Shown: positions 1-7,535 of the stretch, one piece after another | How positions within the stretch are numbered: position 1 is the first letter of the stretch | Layout: each line of letters opens with the position of its first letter | Virus record (IMG/VR): IMGVR_UViG_3300047560_000802 | Span: 1-30,977 of that record | Source: a virus | Strand: one strand, 5' to 3' | Length of the DNA: 30,977 nt | Position numbers and translations under genes: made by a program | The notes under the pieces: model-generated | What the model was told of the DNA's origin: nothing | The model's database searches: none | Seen by the model: only the letters and a program-made list of their open reading frames with translations

Positions 1-110
1 TAAGAAATCCCAATCAAGACAACGAATAATGTGCCTACAATTGGGTTTTTTGCGAAATCCTTGAACGAAATTGGGAGAGGATTTACTCCGATTTTTTTGC
101 TTGTTGCCAT
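1..110 (-). CDS. Membrane protein, C-terminal part beyond window edge
   Basis: Seen: an ATG at 110 opens a frame of 36 complete codons that is still open at base 1. It starts MATSKKIGVNPLPISFKDF and is followed by a hydrophobic stretch (NPIVGTLFVVLIGIS), probably one membrane-spanning segment. Its ATG overlaps the TGA of the upstream gene (TGATG), so it is probably translationally coupled. Family not recognised with certainty; its place after the fibre and before the lysis genes (if the ends join) suggests a late membrane protein. The true length cannot be read here. Confidence 0.6.
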   Translation of the reverse strand, partial: MATSKKIGVNPLPISFKDFAKNPIVGTLFVVLIGIS

Positions 111-619
111 CAATATATCTTTTTAAAGTAGCCAACATTTATCTGTTTGTCATAAGATAACATAAACATCCCCTTTTTAGTGCTATAAATAGCCCCTAAA
201 CCGATTTTGTCCTTGCCTCCGATAACACCTAAATAAAGGTTGTTTCTACTCTCAAAGATATAATTATTTTTAATGATGGTTTTCTCGTGTAATAATGCCT
301 CAAATCCTCTTGATAGGATCTTATTTTGGGCAATTGTGTCGTTGATGATAAAACGGCTTGAGTCCTTGAAAATAGTGTCTGAATAAGCCTTTATTTGAGA
401 ATAATCCTTAACGATGAATTGAGTGTCGTGGATCTCATCAACTAAATATGTAGTGTCTAAAACTTTATAAGGGATATCTTTCCCTTTTTTATACACTTTT
501 AGCGTGTCGTAATTGTAAATTGTGTCAATCTCTGTTCGAGTCTCAATACTGGATATAGGGCGGCTGAAAATCAACCACCCCATAATCACAAGTAAAACTG
601 CTATGAACAGATTTTTCAT
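110..619 (-). CDS. Membrane-anchored protein, possibly spanin-like
   Basis: A 169-residue protein. Residues about 3-20 (NLFIAVLLVIMGWLIF) form one N-terminal membrane anchor or uncleaved signal; the rest is polar and rich in Asp, Thr, Lys and Tyr, with alternating hydrophobic residues near the C-terminus (NLYLGVIGG, GAIYSTKKGMFMLSYD) that suggest beta strands. It sits between the fibre and the lysis-type genes, and its ATG overlaps the TAA of the 51-residue gene (TAATG). An anchored periplasmic protein next to lysis genes fits an inner-membrane spanin, but the predicted beta content is unusual for one, so this is only a possibility. No family recognised. Confidence 0.7.
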   Translation of the reverse strand: MKNLFIAVLLVIMGWLIFSRPISSIETRTEIDTIYNYDTLKVYKKGKDIPYKVLDTTYLVDEIHDTQFIVKDYSQIKAYSDTIFKDSSRFIINDTIAQNKILSRGFEALLHEKTIIKNNYIFESRNNLYLGVIGGKDKIGLGAIYSTKKGMFMLSYDKQINVGYFKKIY

Positions 620-774
620 TATCCCTCAACTGGTTGCTCTTGCACTGGTTGTGCTTGTTGTTGGGATTGAATTGCTTTGGTTAAAATAGCCAATACTGGT
701 TGTGCAACTTTAAAAGGTGCATCAAGCAAAATTGCCTCAATTTGTTGTAAGTCTTGTTGTGTTAATGTGATCAT
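619..774 (-). CDS. Small Gln-rich protein, 51 residues
   Basis: ATG at 774, stop TAA at 619-621 sharing one base with the next ATG. The product begins MITLTQQDLQQIEAILLDAP and ends in a Gln/Pro-rich tail (QSQQQAQPVQEQPVEG). The first 35 residues look amphipathic and helical. A TAAATTTG box lies 16 bases upstream and the start is preceded by TAAAACGT, a context shared with two early genes. The spacing and overlap make it a likely real gene. Function unknown. Confidence 0.65.
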   Translation of the reverse strand: MITLTQQDLQQIEAILLDAPFKVAQPVLAILTKAIQSQQQAQPVQEQPVEG

Positions 775-789
775 ACGTTTTATTTTTTA

Positions 790-797
790 CAAATTTA
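790..797 (-). promoter_or_regulatory. TAAATTTG, Bacteroidetes-type -7 box
   Basis: Reads TAAATTTG on the minus strand, a perfect match to TAnnTTTG, in the 48-base gap between the fibre stop and the 51-residue gene. The 14-base string TAAATTTGTAAAAA is identical to the one before the connector gene at 16709. No clear -33 element is seen. Confidence 0.45.
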
Positions 798-822
798 TGA
801 TTTATTCTCTAATGCTGATACT

Positions 823-3800
823 TTAGCCACAGTGAATTGTTGCTGCTATTAAATAACTGCCATCTTCGTAAGTTTCTATTTTTTGAGTAGATACCACTTT
901 AGCTATTGTAGATGAACGCATAATATCATCTAATTGAACTTTTGCAGTTCCATCTCCATTGCTTTGTAATAAATCTCCCATTGAAACTACTTCATTTGAA
1001 TTAACTCTAATATATCCAGCACCTAAAGCTGCTACATACATATCGTTAAAATCATCTGTATTATCCCATCCTAAAAATACTCCGTATACATTTTTAGATT
1101 CTAATGTATCGCTAATTTTAACTTTAGCAAGTCTGTCATTTGTTTCACCATCCCATTCGCACAATTCGTCAATAGCTTCTAAAATTGTACCTCTTAATAT
1201 TTCTGGTGTAGAATTATCTTTTAATTGCGACCAGTGGCTACCCAAAAAAGAGTTATAAGAAACAACATCACCAGACCTTGATATTGAGCCTATTGTATTA
1301 TTTCCATTATCAAAAAAACCTACTAAGCCTTGTGAAGTATCTTCAGCCTTTGCACCTAACGGATAAGGTTGATTCATATTTGCAGATGCAAATAAATAAG
1401 CATTAGGGCCAGAATCAGTCGTATGTACCATTACTTTACCCCCACTTGTAATGCGCATTCTTTCGGTATCATTAGATACAAATGTTACATCGTGATTAGA
1501 TTGAGAACCAAATGTTACTCTACTTAAATTTCCTTCAGCATAAACTAATCCTCTTACTGAAGATGTTGAATTTGTTAAATATAAAATTGCACTACCAGTT
1601 GATGTTGCACCAGCTATATGTAAACTTGTATAACCGCTATAAGTTACCGGACTACTTGTACCAATTCCTACATTACCAGAGTTGTTAATTCTCATTTTCT
1701 CTGTTGCAGTTGCATCATAGTTTGCAGTACCAAAAATTAAATCTGAAGCAACAGTAATACCACTTGAAACTCCATTAGAAACAATAGAACGAACAAATGA
1801 AACAACTCTTGCACCAGCAGAAGAAGTATCATCTAAATATTGGTCTAAATAACCAATTTGGTCGCCACTATTCCAGTTCTTTTGTGATGAGTTTCTAATT
1901 GTAATTGTAGGAGATGTAGATGAAACATCTAATGTAGATATTGGACTTGTTGTTCCTATACCTACATTGCCACCGCTTGTCCAGTTTATAACTGGTGTCA
2001 TTGATGTACCAGCAGAAGGAGTATATCCTAATCCATATATATCACCATTAGAAGCGCCAGTTGCAGACACAACCCCAATAACTCCATAATTATAGTTTGC
2101 ACTATTTTGAACAAAGAAATTATTTGTAGTACCTGCAATATCAGTCCAAGACCTTACACCTATTTTAGAAGTTGTATAAGTATCTATTATAAAGTTACCA
2201 GTCGCGCCTCCAACACGCAAACTACTTGAGAATGTAGCTGCACCAGTAAAAGATAATTTTGGATTTGTCTTTTGGTTATCAAAATAGAAAGTATTATTAG
2301 TATTATCATAATAAATACCTGCTACTTGTGTACCATTATTTGCAAAGTAAAGCGAAGTGTACTGCTGACCACCATTATCTATTTTAAGAGTATTATTGTT
2401 ACCACCTATAAATGTAGCCGTTGTACCAGTCAATGCACCAGTTAATGTACCACCAGTTAATGGCAGATAGTTTGCTAATGATGCAGTACTTGCCTTATTA
2501 TTGAAAGTAGTCCAGTCTGCACTTGATAAGTAACCAGCTTGTGATCCACTTGCTTGTTGAATTGAAAATACACCAGTAGTGTTGTTATAAAGCAACGGAC
2601 TGGTTGCACTTAAAGATGTTAAGTTAATACCACCTAAACCAGCTAAAGTGTAAGTTGGTACATTCAAAGCACCAGTTGTGCTATTGTAAGTCGATGCTCC
2701 GTTATTGCCAGTAGTCGTTAAACTAATTGCACCACGAGCACGAGCATCTGTATAGTATAAATTTGTCCCCTCTGAAATGTTGCTTGTTGTACCAGCTACA
2801 TTTTTCCAAAGAGATGCAGTGCCATCATATTGTAAGATTTGACCACCAGTTGGACTTGTGATCAATACATCTGAACTCTCGCTCAACTCTTGTGTGTTTT
2901 GGATATTTACCTCAATAACACCTTGAGTTGGATGTGCTCTTACTACCACACCGATATAAACAATATGATCTGGACTTGTTGGCTTAGTTGATGTGTATGC
3001 ACCAGCAGTGGTTGGGCTCAAATAAAGAGTTGTACCATCTGTAAATCCGTTGGTATTTAGATCCCCTAAGCTACCAGCAACAGTTACATAACCATTGTTC
3101 ATATTAGTAATGTCCGCTCTTACCAAACCATAAGTTTGTGCAGAGTTTGCCTCACTATTTGCTTGTGCTTTTGTAACAGTTGGCAAATTTCCTTGACCTC
3201 CATTGATATAAACAACAGTACCTTTTGTTAAAGTTGCACCAGTTGAGTTGTAAACCTCAGTTACTAAATTACCAGCAGCATCAATTGATGTTGGAAATGT
3301 AACCAATGATCCATCTCCAGCCACATATTGTGCACCAGTACCAGCAAAACCAATGTTAATGTTTCCGCTTGTAGTTACTGGACTGCCAGTGATTGTTAAT
3401 GCAGCAGATGACTCAGTGATGCCAACACTTGTAACAGTGCCAGTGTATTGATCATTGCTTGTTATTGTAAAATTTGGATATGTTCCGCTTATTGATGTTG
3501 TTCCAGCACCAGTTAAAGAAACAGTCTGATCTGGAGCACTATTTGTAATTACACCAGTTGATGAACTATAAGAAATGCCAGTACCAGCACTTAATGCTGC
3601 TCTTGCTCTTGTATCGGTATAATAAAGGTTTGTTCCCTCGCTTATGTTTGATGTAGTTAAAGAAACTGCACCAGTAAATCCGTTTACAGAAACAACTGCA
3701 TCTGTGTTATCCACTTGTTGCCACGCAGTTCCATCAAAAATAGCCCAGTCGCCCACATTCCAATCAGTAATACCATCAAGGTTTGTTGTACCAGCTACGT

Positions 3801-5316
3801 TTACAATGTAATACCATCCAGTAGTACCAACCCCACTTGCTAAAGCTGGAGTATTAGTTGATGCATTCCAAGTTCCCTTGTATATTGATCCACCAATCAA
3901 TCCATTGATTTGGTTTTGAACTTTACCAAATGCAGTTAAGATTGAGTCAGTTGCTTGGATTGTTCCACCAGTGATGTTTACACCAGTTAATACTTTACCA
4001 GTTACGGCACTATTTACTAAAGATGGATTTGCATAAGTGCCACTTAATTCGCCACCAGCAGTAATGCCATCAATTGTTGTTAAATATGTTGAGTTATCAT
4101 AAGAGATAGTTGTGCCATTGATCTTTACAAAACCAGTTCCACTTAATGCATTTTGTTTGTCGTTAAATGTTGCCCAGTCAGTAGATGACAAATATCCATT
4201 TACAGAACTTGTTGCAGCTGGTATTGATACAGTTCCACTTGTATTTACTAAAGGGGAACTAAATGTCAATGCAGCTTGTTTTGCGTTAAATGCCGCCCAA
4301 TCAGTGCTACTTAAATAACCATTTGTTGTTGCATTTGCTTGACTGATCGATACGTTTCCACTTGTTACAGAAATTGGGCTTGTGCCAGTGATGGCAGCTT
4401 GAGCCCTTGCAGTTGTGAAATATAAGTTTGTGCCCTCAGCTAAATCAGTTGTTGTTTTAGCAGCAAAAGCAGAATTGAATCTTGCTTGAGTATAGTAAAG
4501 ATTAGTGCCCTCAGCAACATCGGTTGTTGTTAAAGTTACAGTGCCACCCAAAGCAGTCAAGTAACCATTGATGGTAATTGAATCGTGCAAAAGGCTTGTA
4601 TTTGGGATGTCATCTAAAGCAATGATCCCAGTTGTATTTTGATAAACAACACCAGAGTTTGAGTCGCCACTAATAGCGTATCTCGCTCGTTGATCGGTAA
4701 AATATAAGTTTGTATTTTCTGGTACTAATAGAGTTGTGTAATCGCCACTTTGAGCCACAACTGCACCAGTTCTACCAAATACCGATGTAACTGGGGCGGT
4801 ATCATAATCACTCCAGGTAGCAGTTATTGTGCCACCTCCTTGCTCATTTAAAGTTAAAGTTTTAGTCGTTGTACCAGTTACGGCAGCAGATGTCAAGCTG
4901 CGAGAATAAGCAGTATCCCAAGTTGATTGAGATGCCGTTGTTGGTATTGAATACCCACTTGCCATCCCTAATGCTAAAGTTCCAGCAGTAGTGATTGGAT
5001 TGCCACTGATCGTTAAACCAGTTGGCACAGACATATTTACAGAGGTAACAGTACCAGTGTAAGTTTCAGTGCTATTAACCCAGCCAGTGCCATTGTAGAT
5101 CAATGATTGACCAGTTAATGGATTTGAGATTGTTACATCTCCCAATTGAGTCAAATCATAGTCTCCATCTTCCGCCACTACATTTCCAACCCTACCAAAT
5201 ACAGAATATACTGAACTCGGCAAAGGATAGCCACCAGTAGGCGACTCAATCACAATAACCTCTTGGGTTACGTTAATATCAATCTGATCTTGTTGTATTG
5301 TTATTTCTGTACTCAT
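823..5316 (-). CDS. Large tail fibre, receptor-binding candidate
   Basis: A 1497-residue protein if started at ATG 5316 (MSTEITIQQDQIDINVTQE); that ATG overlaps the TAA of the upstream gene (TAATG), so I prefer it to the in-frame ATG at 5358. The N-terminal half is built from recurring modules: VFGRxGxVVAxxGDY at least twice, EGTNLYYTxARxxxA five times, GYLSSTDWxxFNxK three times. The C-terminal half has repeated NVGIGTxSP and TERMRI motifs, common in trimeric phage fibres that often end in a chaperone domain. The last ~120 residues (VYGVFLGWD, GAGYIRVN, GDLLQSNGDGTA, SSTIAKV) resemble C-terminal G2-type/fibre endings, possibly an assembly or self-cleaving domain; this is from memory. Role: likely adhesion to the host surface, assembled at the tail tip. 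Confidence 0.85.
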   Translation of the reverse strand: MSTEITIQQDQIDINVTQEVIVIESPTGGYPLPSSVYSVFGRVGNVVAEDGDYDLTQLGDVTISNPLTGQSLIYNGTGWVNSTETYTGTVTSVNMSVPTGLTISGNPITTAGTLALGMASGYSIPTTASQSTWDTAYSRSLTSAAVTGTTTKTLTLNEQGGGTITATWSDYDTAPVTSVFGRTGAVVAQSGDYTTLLVPENTNLYFTDQRARYAISGDSNSGVVYQNTTGIIALDDIPNTSLLHDSITINGYLTALGGTVTLTTTDVAEGTNLYYTQARFNSAFAAKTTTDLAEGTNLYFTTARAQAAITGTSPISVTSGNVSISQANATTNGYLSSTDWAAFNAKQAALTFSSPLVNTSGTVSIPAATSSVNGYLSSTDWATFNDKQNALSGTGFVKINGTTISYDNSTYLTTIDGITAGGELSGTYANPSLVNSAVTGKVLTGVNITGGTIQATDSILTAFGKVQNQINGLIGGSIYKGTWNASTNTPALASGVGTTGWYYIVNVAGTTNLDGITDWNVGDWAIFDGTAWQQVDNTDAVVSVNGFTGAVSLTTSNISEGTNLYYTDTRARAALSAGTGISYSSSTGVITNSAPDQTVSLTGAGTTSISGTYPNFTITSNDQYTGTVTSVGITESSAALTITGSPVTTSGNINIGFAGTGAQYVAGDGSLVTFPTSIDAAGNLVTEVYNSTGATLTKGTVVYINGGQGNLPTVTKAQANSEANSAQTYGLVRADITNMNNGYVTVAGSLGDLNTNGFTDGTTLYLSPTTAGAYTSTKPTSPDHIVYIGVVVRAHPTQGVIEVNIQNTQELSESSDVLITSPTGGQILQYDGTASLWKNVAGTTSNISEGTNLYYTDARARGAISLTTTGNNGASTYNSTTGALNVPTYTLAGLGGINLTSLSATSPLLYNNTTGVFSIQQASGSQAGYLSSADWTTFNNKASTASLANYLPLTGGTLTGALTGTTATFIGGNNNTLKIDNGGQQYTSLYFANNGTQVAGIYYDNTNNTFYFDNQKTNPKLSFTGAATFSSSLRVGGATGNFIIDTYTTSKIGVRSWTDIAGTTNNFFVQNSANYNYGVIGVVSATGASNGDIYGLGYTPSAGTSMTPVINWTSGGNVGIGTTSPISTLDVSSTSPTITIRNSSQKNWNSGDQIGYLDQYLDDTSSAGARVVSFVRSIVSNGVSSGITVASDLIFGTANYDATATEKMRINNSGNVGIGTSSPVTYSGYTSLHIAGATSTGSAILYLTNSTSSVRGLVYAEGNLSRVTFGSQSNHDVTFVSNDTERMRITSGGKVMVHTTDSGPNAYLFASANMNQPYPLGAKAEDTSQGLVGFFDNGNNTIGSISRSGDVVSYNSFLGSHWSQLKDNSTPEILRGTILEAIDELCEWDGETNDRLAKVKISDTLESKNVYGVFLGWDNTDDFNDMYVAALGAGYIRVNSNEVVSMGDLLQSNGDGTAKVQLDDIMRSSTIAKVVSTQKIETYEDGSYLIAATIHCG
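2730..4720 (-). repeat. Repeated fibre module EGTNLYYTxAR
   Basis: Five diverged copies of a ~20-residue protein module are encoded near 2730-2776, 3598-3645, 4396-4440, 4470-4514 and 4675-4720. The core is (S/A)EGTNLY(Y/F)TxxRAxxA. GYLSSTDW modules lie between them (near 2512-2534, 4171-4199, 4296-4321). At DNA level the copies share blocks such as AGTTTGTGCCCTC with substitutions, so they are old duplications under protein-level selection. Confidence 0.75.
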
Positions 5317-5681
5317 TAGATTTGTGTTATGTCTTGATAAACTACGAAATTGCCCCAAATATAAGTTTTAGTAAAATTGCCAGGAAATACAATTGTCATA
5401 TCATAAACATAACTACCAGCATCAATTGTGATGGGATAATCAACTGATATGAGGTTATTGTCTGGACCACCTAAAGTGATACCATTCCCATCGCTATCTA
5501 ATGTAGCAGAGACAGTTGTTGAATTTATACTTGGGCGAATTTGGATCTCGCAATAAGCATCCACTATGTCGATGGGAACTGTATTTGCAAATAAAGCAAA
5601 TGTCTGTGCCCAGTTGTCATCTTTCCAAATTTGAATGTTGTAGTTTGCTGGTCTTAAATCAGCACTATTGTTACAAGCCAT
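5316..5681 (-). CDS. Baseplate/tail-tip protein, BppU-N-like
   Basis: A 121-residue protein starting MACNNSADLRPANYNIQIWKD at ATG 5681. The in-frame ATG at 5726 would overlap the upstream gene by 23 bases and add 15 unrelated residues, so I reject it. The pattern, an N-terminal loading strand, a WxDDxWxQTF segment, then IDIVDAYCEIQIRP and a long run of beta strands ending in YIWGNFVVYQDITQI, resembles the beta-sandwich at the N-terminus of upper baseplate proteins (BppU type), which anchor receptor-binding proteins. It is coupled by TAATG to the large fibre gene, which fits a role as fibre adaptor. Family assignment is by eye. Confidence 0.6.
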   Translation of the reverse strand: MACNNSADLRPANYNIQIWKDDNWAQTFALFANTVPIDIVDAYCEIQIRPSINSTTVSATLDSDGNGITLGGPDNNLISVDYPITIDAGSYVYDMTIVFPGNFTKTYIWGNFVVYQDITQI

Positions 5682-5703
5682 AATCTTGGGTATTTTCCCA
5701 AAA

Positions 5704-6576
5704 TTACTCAATTTTAAACAATTCAATAAAATTTGAATGTTCCCCCCAATAAGGATGAGTCTTGTATGTTATTAGTCGATTGTAAATTGAATTATGACTT
5801 GTAAAATGTACTCCGTGATTAATGTGGATGGCTTCATTTTCACAATTCCATTGAATCCTTTTTAACTTGTCTGTTTCAATATTTCCACTGTTTGTTAAAA
5901 GTGCATTTGGTAAGATCCTCATACAATGATCAATTGCATCATCAAGAGTCATTGTCATTTGATGAAATGGCTCATCATTTTGAGTCCTTTTTTGCCAACC
6001 ATCTTTATTGATCCCACCATAATTCATATTTGTCAAAACTTGCCCACTTTCAAAATCTGGGTAATCAAAATAATTCTCTGGATAAAGCACATCGTGCTCT
6101 AAGAAACTCACATAATCATATTTCCCCATTTGTTTGCCTAAAAACAAACATTGCATTATTTGCAACAATTGGTTTAAATGGCTTTGAGATCGATACCAAC
6201 TTGGGATGTTATAAAACGGATTTAAGGGCATATTTTCCCAAAGGCAAGTGATTATGTCAGCTTTGCCATTTGAGGCGATTTTTACGCTTTCTAATGACTT
6301 ATAAATGGAATCCCAAATGTCCTTGTTGTTGTTATTGGAGTAAAATATCCCCAATTTACGATTTTGGCTCTTAGGTAATGTAACTAATTCTCCCTCTTTG
6401 TAATTGTCTGTATGTATGATCCCATCGTGTTCCCAGTCAATTGATAAGGTTTTTAATTGCCCAACTTTAGGATCTCCGATGATGTCATTGTTGGCTCTTA
6501 CAACTAATTTGTCGTTGATGACTTGTAATTTATGGGTGCAGTCAACTCCACCATAAAATCCAGATATTACACGCAT
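5704..6576 (-). CDS. Glycosyltransferase-like protein B
   Basis: A 290-residue protein. After an N-terminal region of unclear fold come RKLGIFYSNNNN, then helices (DIWDSIYKSLESVKIAS), WYRSQSHLNQLLQIMQCLFLGKQM and the key stretch YDYVSFLEHDVLYPENYF, about residues 150-170. A buried strand followed by E-H-D with a hydrophobic residue next is the metal-binding DxD-type site of GT-A fold glycosyltransferases. Later HINHGVHFTSHN may supply acceptor- or metal-site histidines. Its start overlaps the end of glycosyltransferase A by 10 bases. No signal peptide, so cytoplasmic. Possible substrate: the poly-Thr tail protein two genes upstream, or the fibre downstream. Could instead modify host glycans. 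Donor sugar unknown. Confidence 0.6.
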   Translation of the reverse strand: MRVISGFYGGVDCTHKLQVINDKLVVRANNDIIGDPKVGQLKTLSIDWEHDGIIHTDNYKEGELVTLPKSQNRKLGIFYSNNNNKDIWDSIYKSLESVKIASNGKADIITCLWENMPLNPFYNIPSWYRSQSHLNQLLQIMQCLFLGKQMGKYDYVSFLEHDVLYPENYFDYPDFESGQVLTNMNYGGINKDGWQKRTQNDEPFHQMTMTLDDAIDHCMRILPNALLTNSGNIETDKLKRIQWNCENEAIHINHGVHFTSHNSIYNRLITYKTHPYWGEHSNFIELFKIE

Positions 6577-7526
6577 AGTACACTTGTTTTAGCAGTCTCT
6601 TGTATTAGTTCAAAATATTTGGTTGCAGCAAATTCTGGCTTTAAGTCCAACTCAACCCCATAAGGTAATTTATTGTTAAATTCTGCCTTATAAAATATGC
6701 CACTAATAGAATCAACTGCTCCAGCGTTATGATAAATATAAAATTTATCCCAATCCTTTTCACTGCTGGTAGCCCAAGCAAAATCCAAGTCTTTATGACA
6801 AATCGTTTTGTGTCCTCGTTTCCATCCATTCCATAGGACCGCCCACATATCAGCACACCAAATTTGTAAAGGATGATAAGGTTGTCTTGAATAACCTGGC
6901 GGCATTGTGTGCCTATCCAGTTCAACTTTCTCGTTGTTTAAATCTGTTATTTCCTTGTATAATCTTTCTGAATCCCTTTCCACATCCGCCCAGAACTCTG
7001 AATCAATACTTTTCATAATGTATTGAGCACCAATTGAGTTATATTCGTTATCCTTGATGATTTGTTTGTCTATGCCCACAATTTCACACATCTTGTCCAG
7101 GACATCTTCTCCTTTGCTTATTATGTATTCATAACTTATATAAAATCTTGTATCTGATCCATACCATTTGTCATCAAATGTAAACTTGTACCAATCCAAT
7201 GGCTTAGTAAACACAATATCACAATCGTGATAAAAAATAGCTTCATCTTTTAACTCTGGGAAATTAGTAAAGTGCTGCTTTAAAATATTAGGTCTAATTG
7301 ATGAAACATAATGTTTTGATTCTCTTTGATCAAAGTAAAAGAAAAACCTGGCAGCATAATGATTTGCAAGTCTGGACCATTCAATTGGTACATTGTCCTC
7401 AATGTAACATACAATATCAATGTTGTTAGGATTAATGCCAATTTTTATAAAATTTTGCAACATTACCTCTACTTGCCAGGCATAGTAAAGTGTTGCTGGT
7501 TGAGCACAAATAAATCTAATCTTCAT
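6567..7526 (-). CDS. Glycosyltransferase-like protein A
   Basis: A 319-residue protein. The N-terminus (MKIRFICAQPATLYYAWQVEVMLQN) is a strand followed by a Y-x-W-Q helix, and residues about 103-114 (AIFYHDCDIVFTKPLDW) hold a clear D-x-D in GT-A position. The rest has many Trp/Tyr/His residues (WYGSDTRFYIS, GAQYIMK, WCADMWAVLW, YHNAGA), as in acceptor-binding regions. The YxWQ start plus DxD recalls peptidyl-serine/hydroxyproline glycosyltransferases of plants and algae; that resemblance is from memory and weak. It starts 10 bases after the poly-Thr tail gene, in the same transcript, suggesting that tail protein as substrate. Cytoplasmic by lack of a signal. Confidence 0.65.
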   Translation of the reverse strand: MKIRFICAQPATLYYAWQVEVMLQNFIKIGINPNNIDIVCYIEDNVPIEWSRLANHYAARFFFYFDQRESKHYVSSIRPNILKQHFTNFPELKDEAIFYHDCDIVFTKPLDWYKFTFDDKWYGSDTRFYISYEYIISKGEDVLDKMCEIVGIDKQIIKDNEYNSIGAQYIMKSIDSEFWADVERDSERLYKEITDLNNEKVELDRHTMPPGYSRQPYHPLQIWCADMWAVLWNGWKRGHKTICHKDLDFAWATSSEKDWDKFYIYHNAGAVDSISGIFYKAEFNNKLPYGVELDLKPEFAATKYFELIQETAKTSVLCV

Positions 7527-7535
7527 ACTTTAAAT

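Noticed and set aside
8-46. CCCAAT...ATTGGG followed by T6 on the plus strand, terminator-like
   Set aside because: It lies inside the coding part of the cut gene at 1-110, has a ~23-base loop and weak stem, and no plus-strand gene reads into it.
959-1258. Plus-strand open frames of 60-156 codons (also 4112, 6030, 7326, 18047, 26314 and others)
   Set aside because: All lie opposite well-supported minus-strand genes, have no recognisable protein pattern, and arise because codon bias leaves the opposite frames open.
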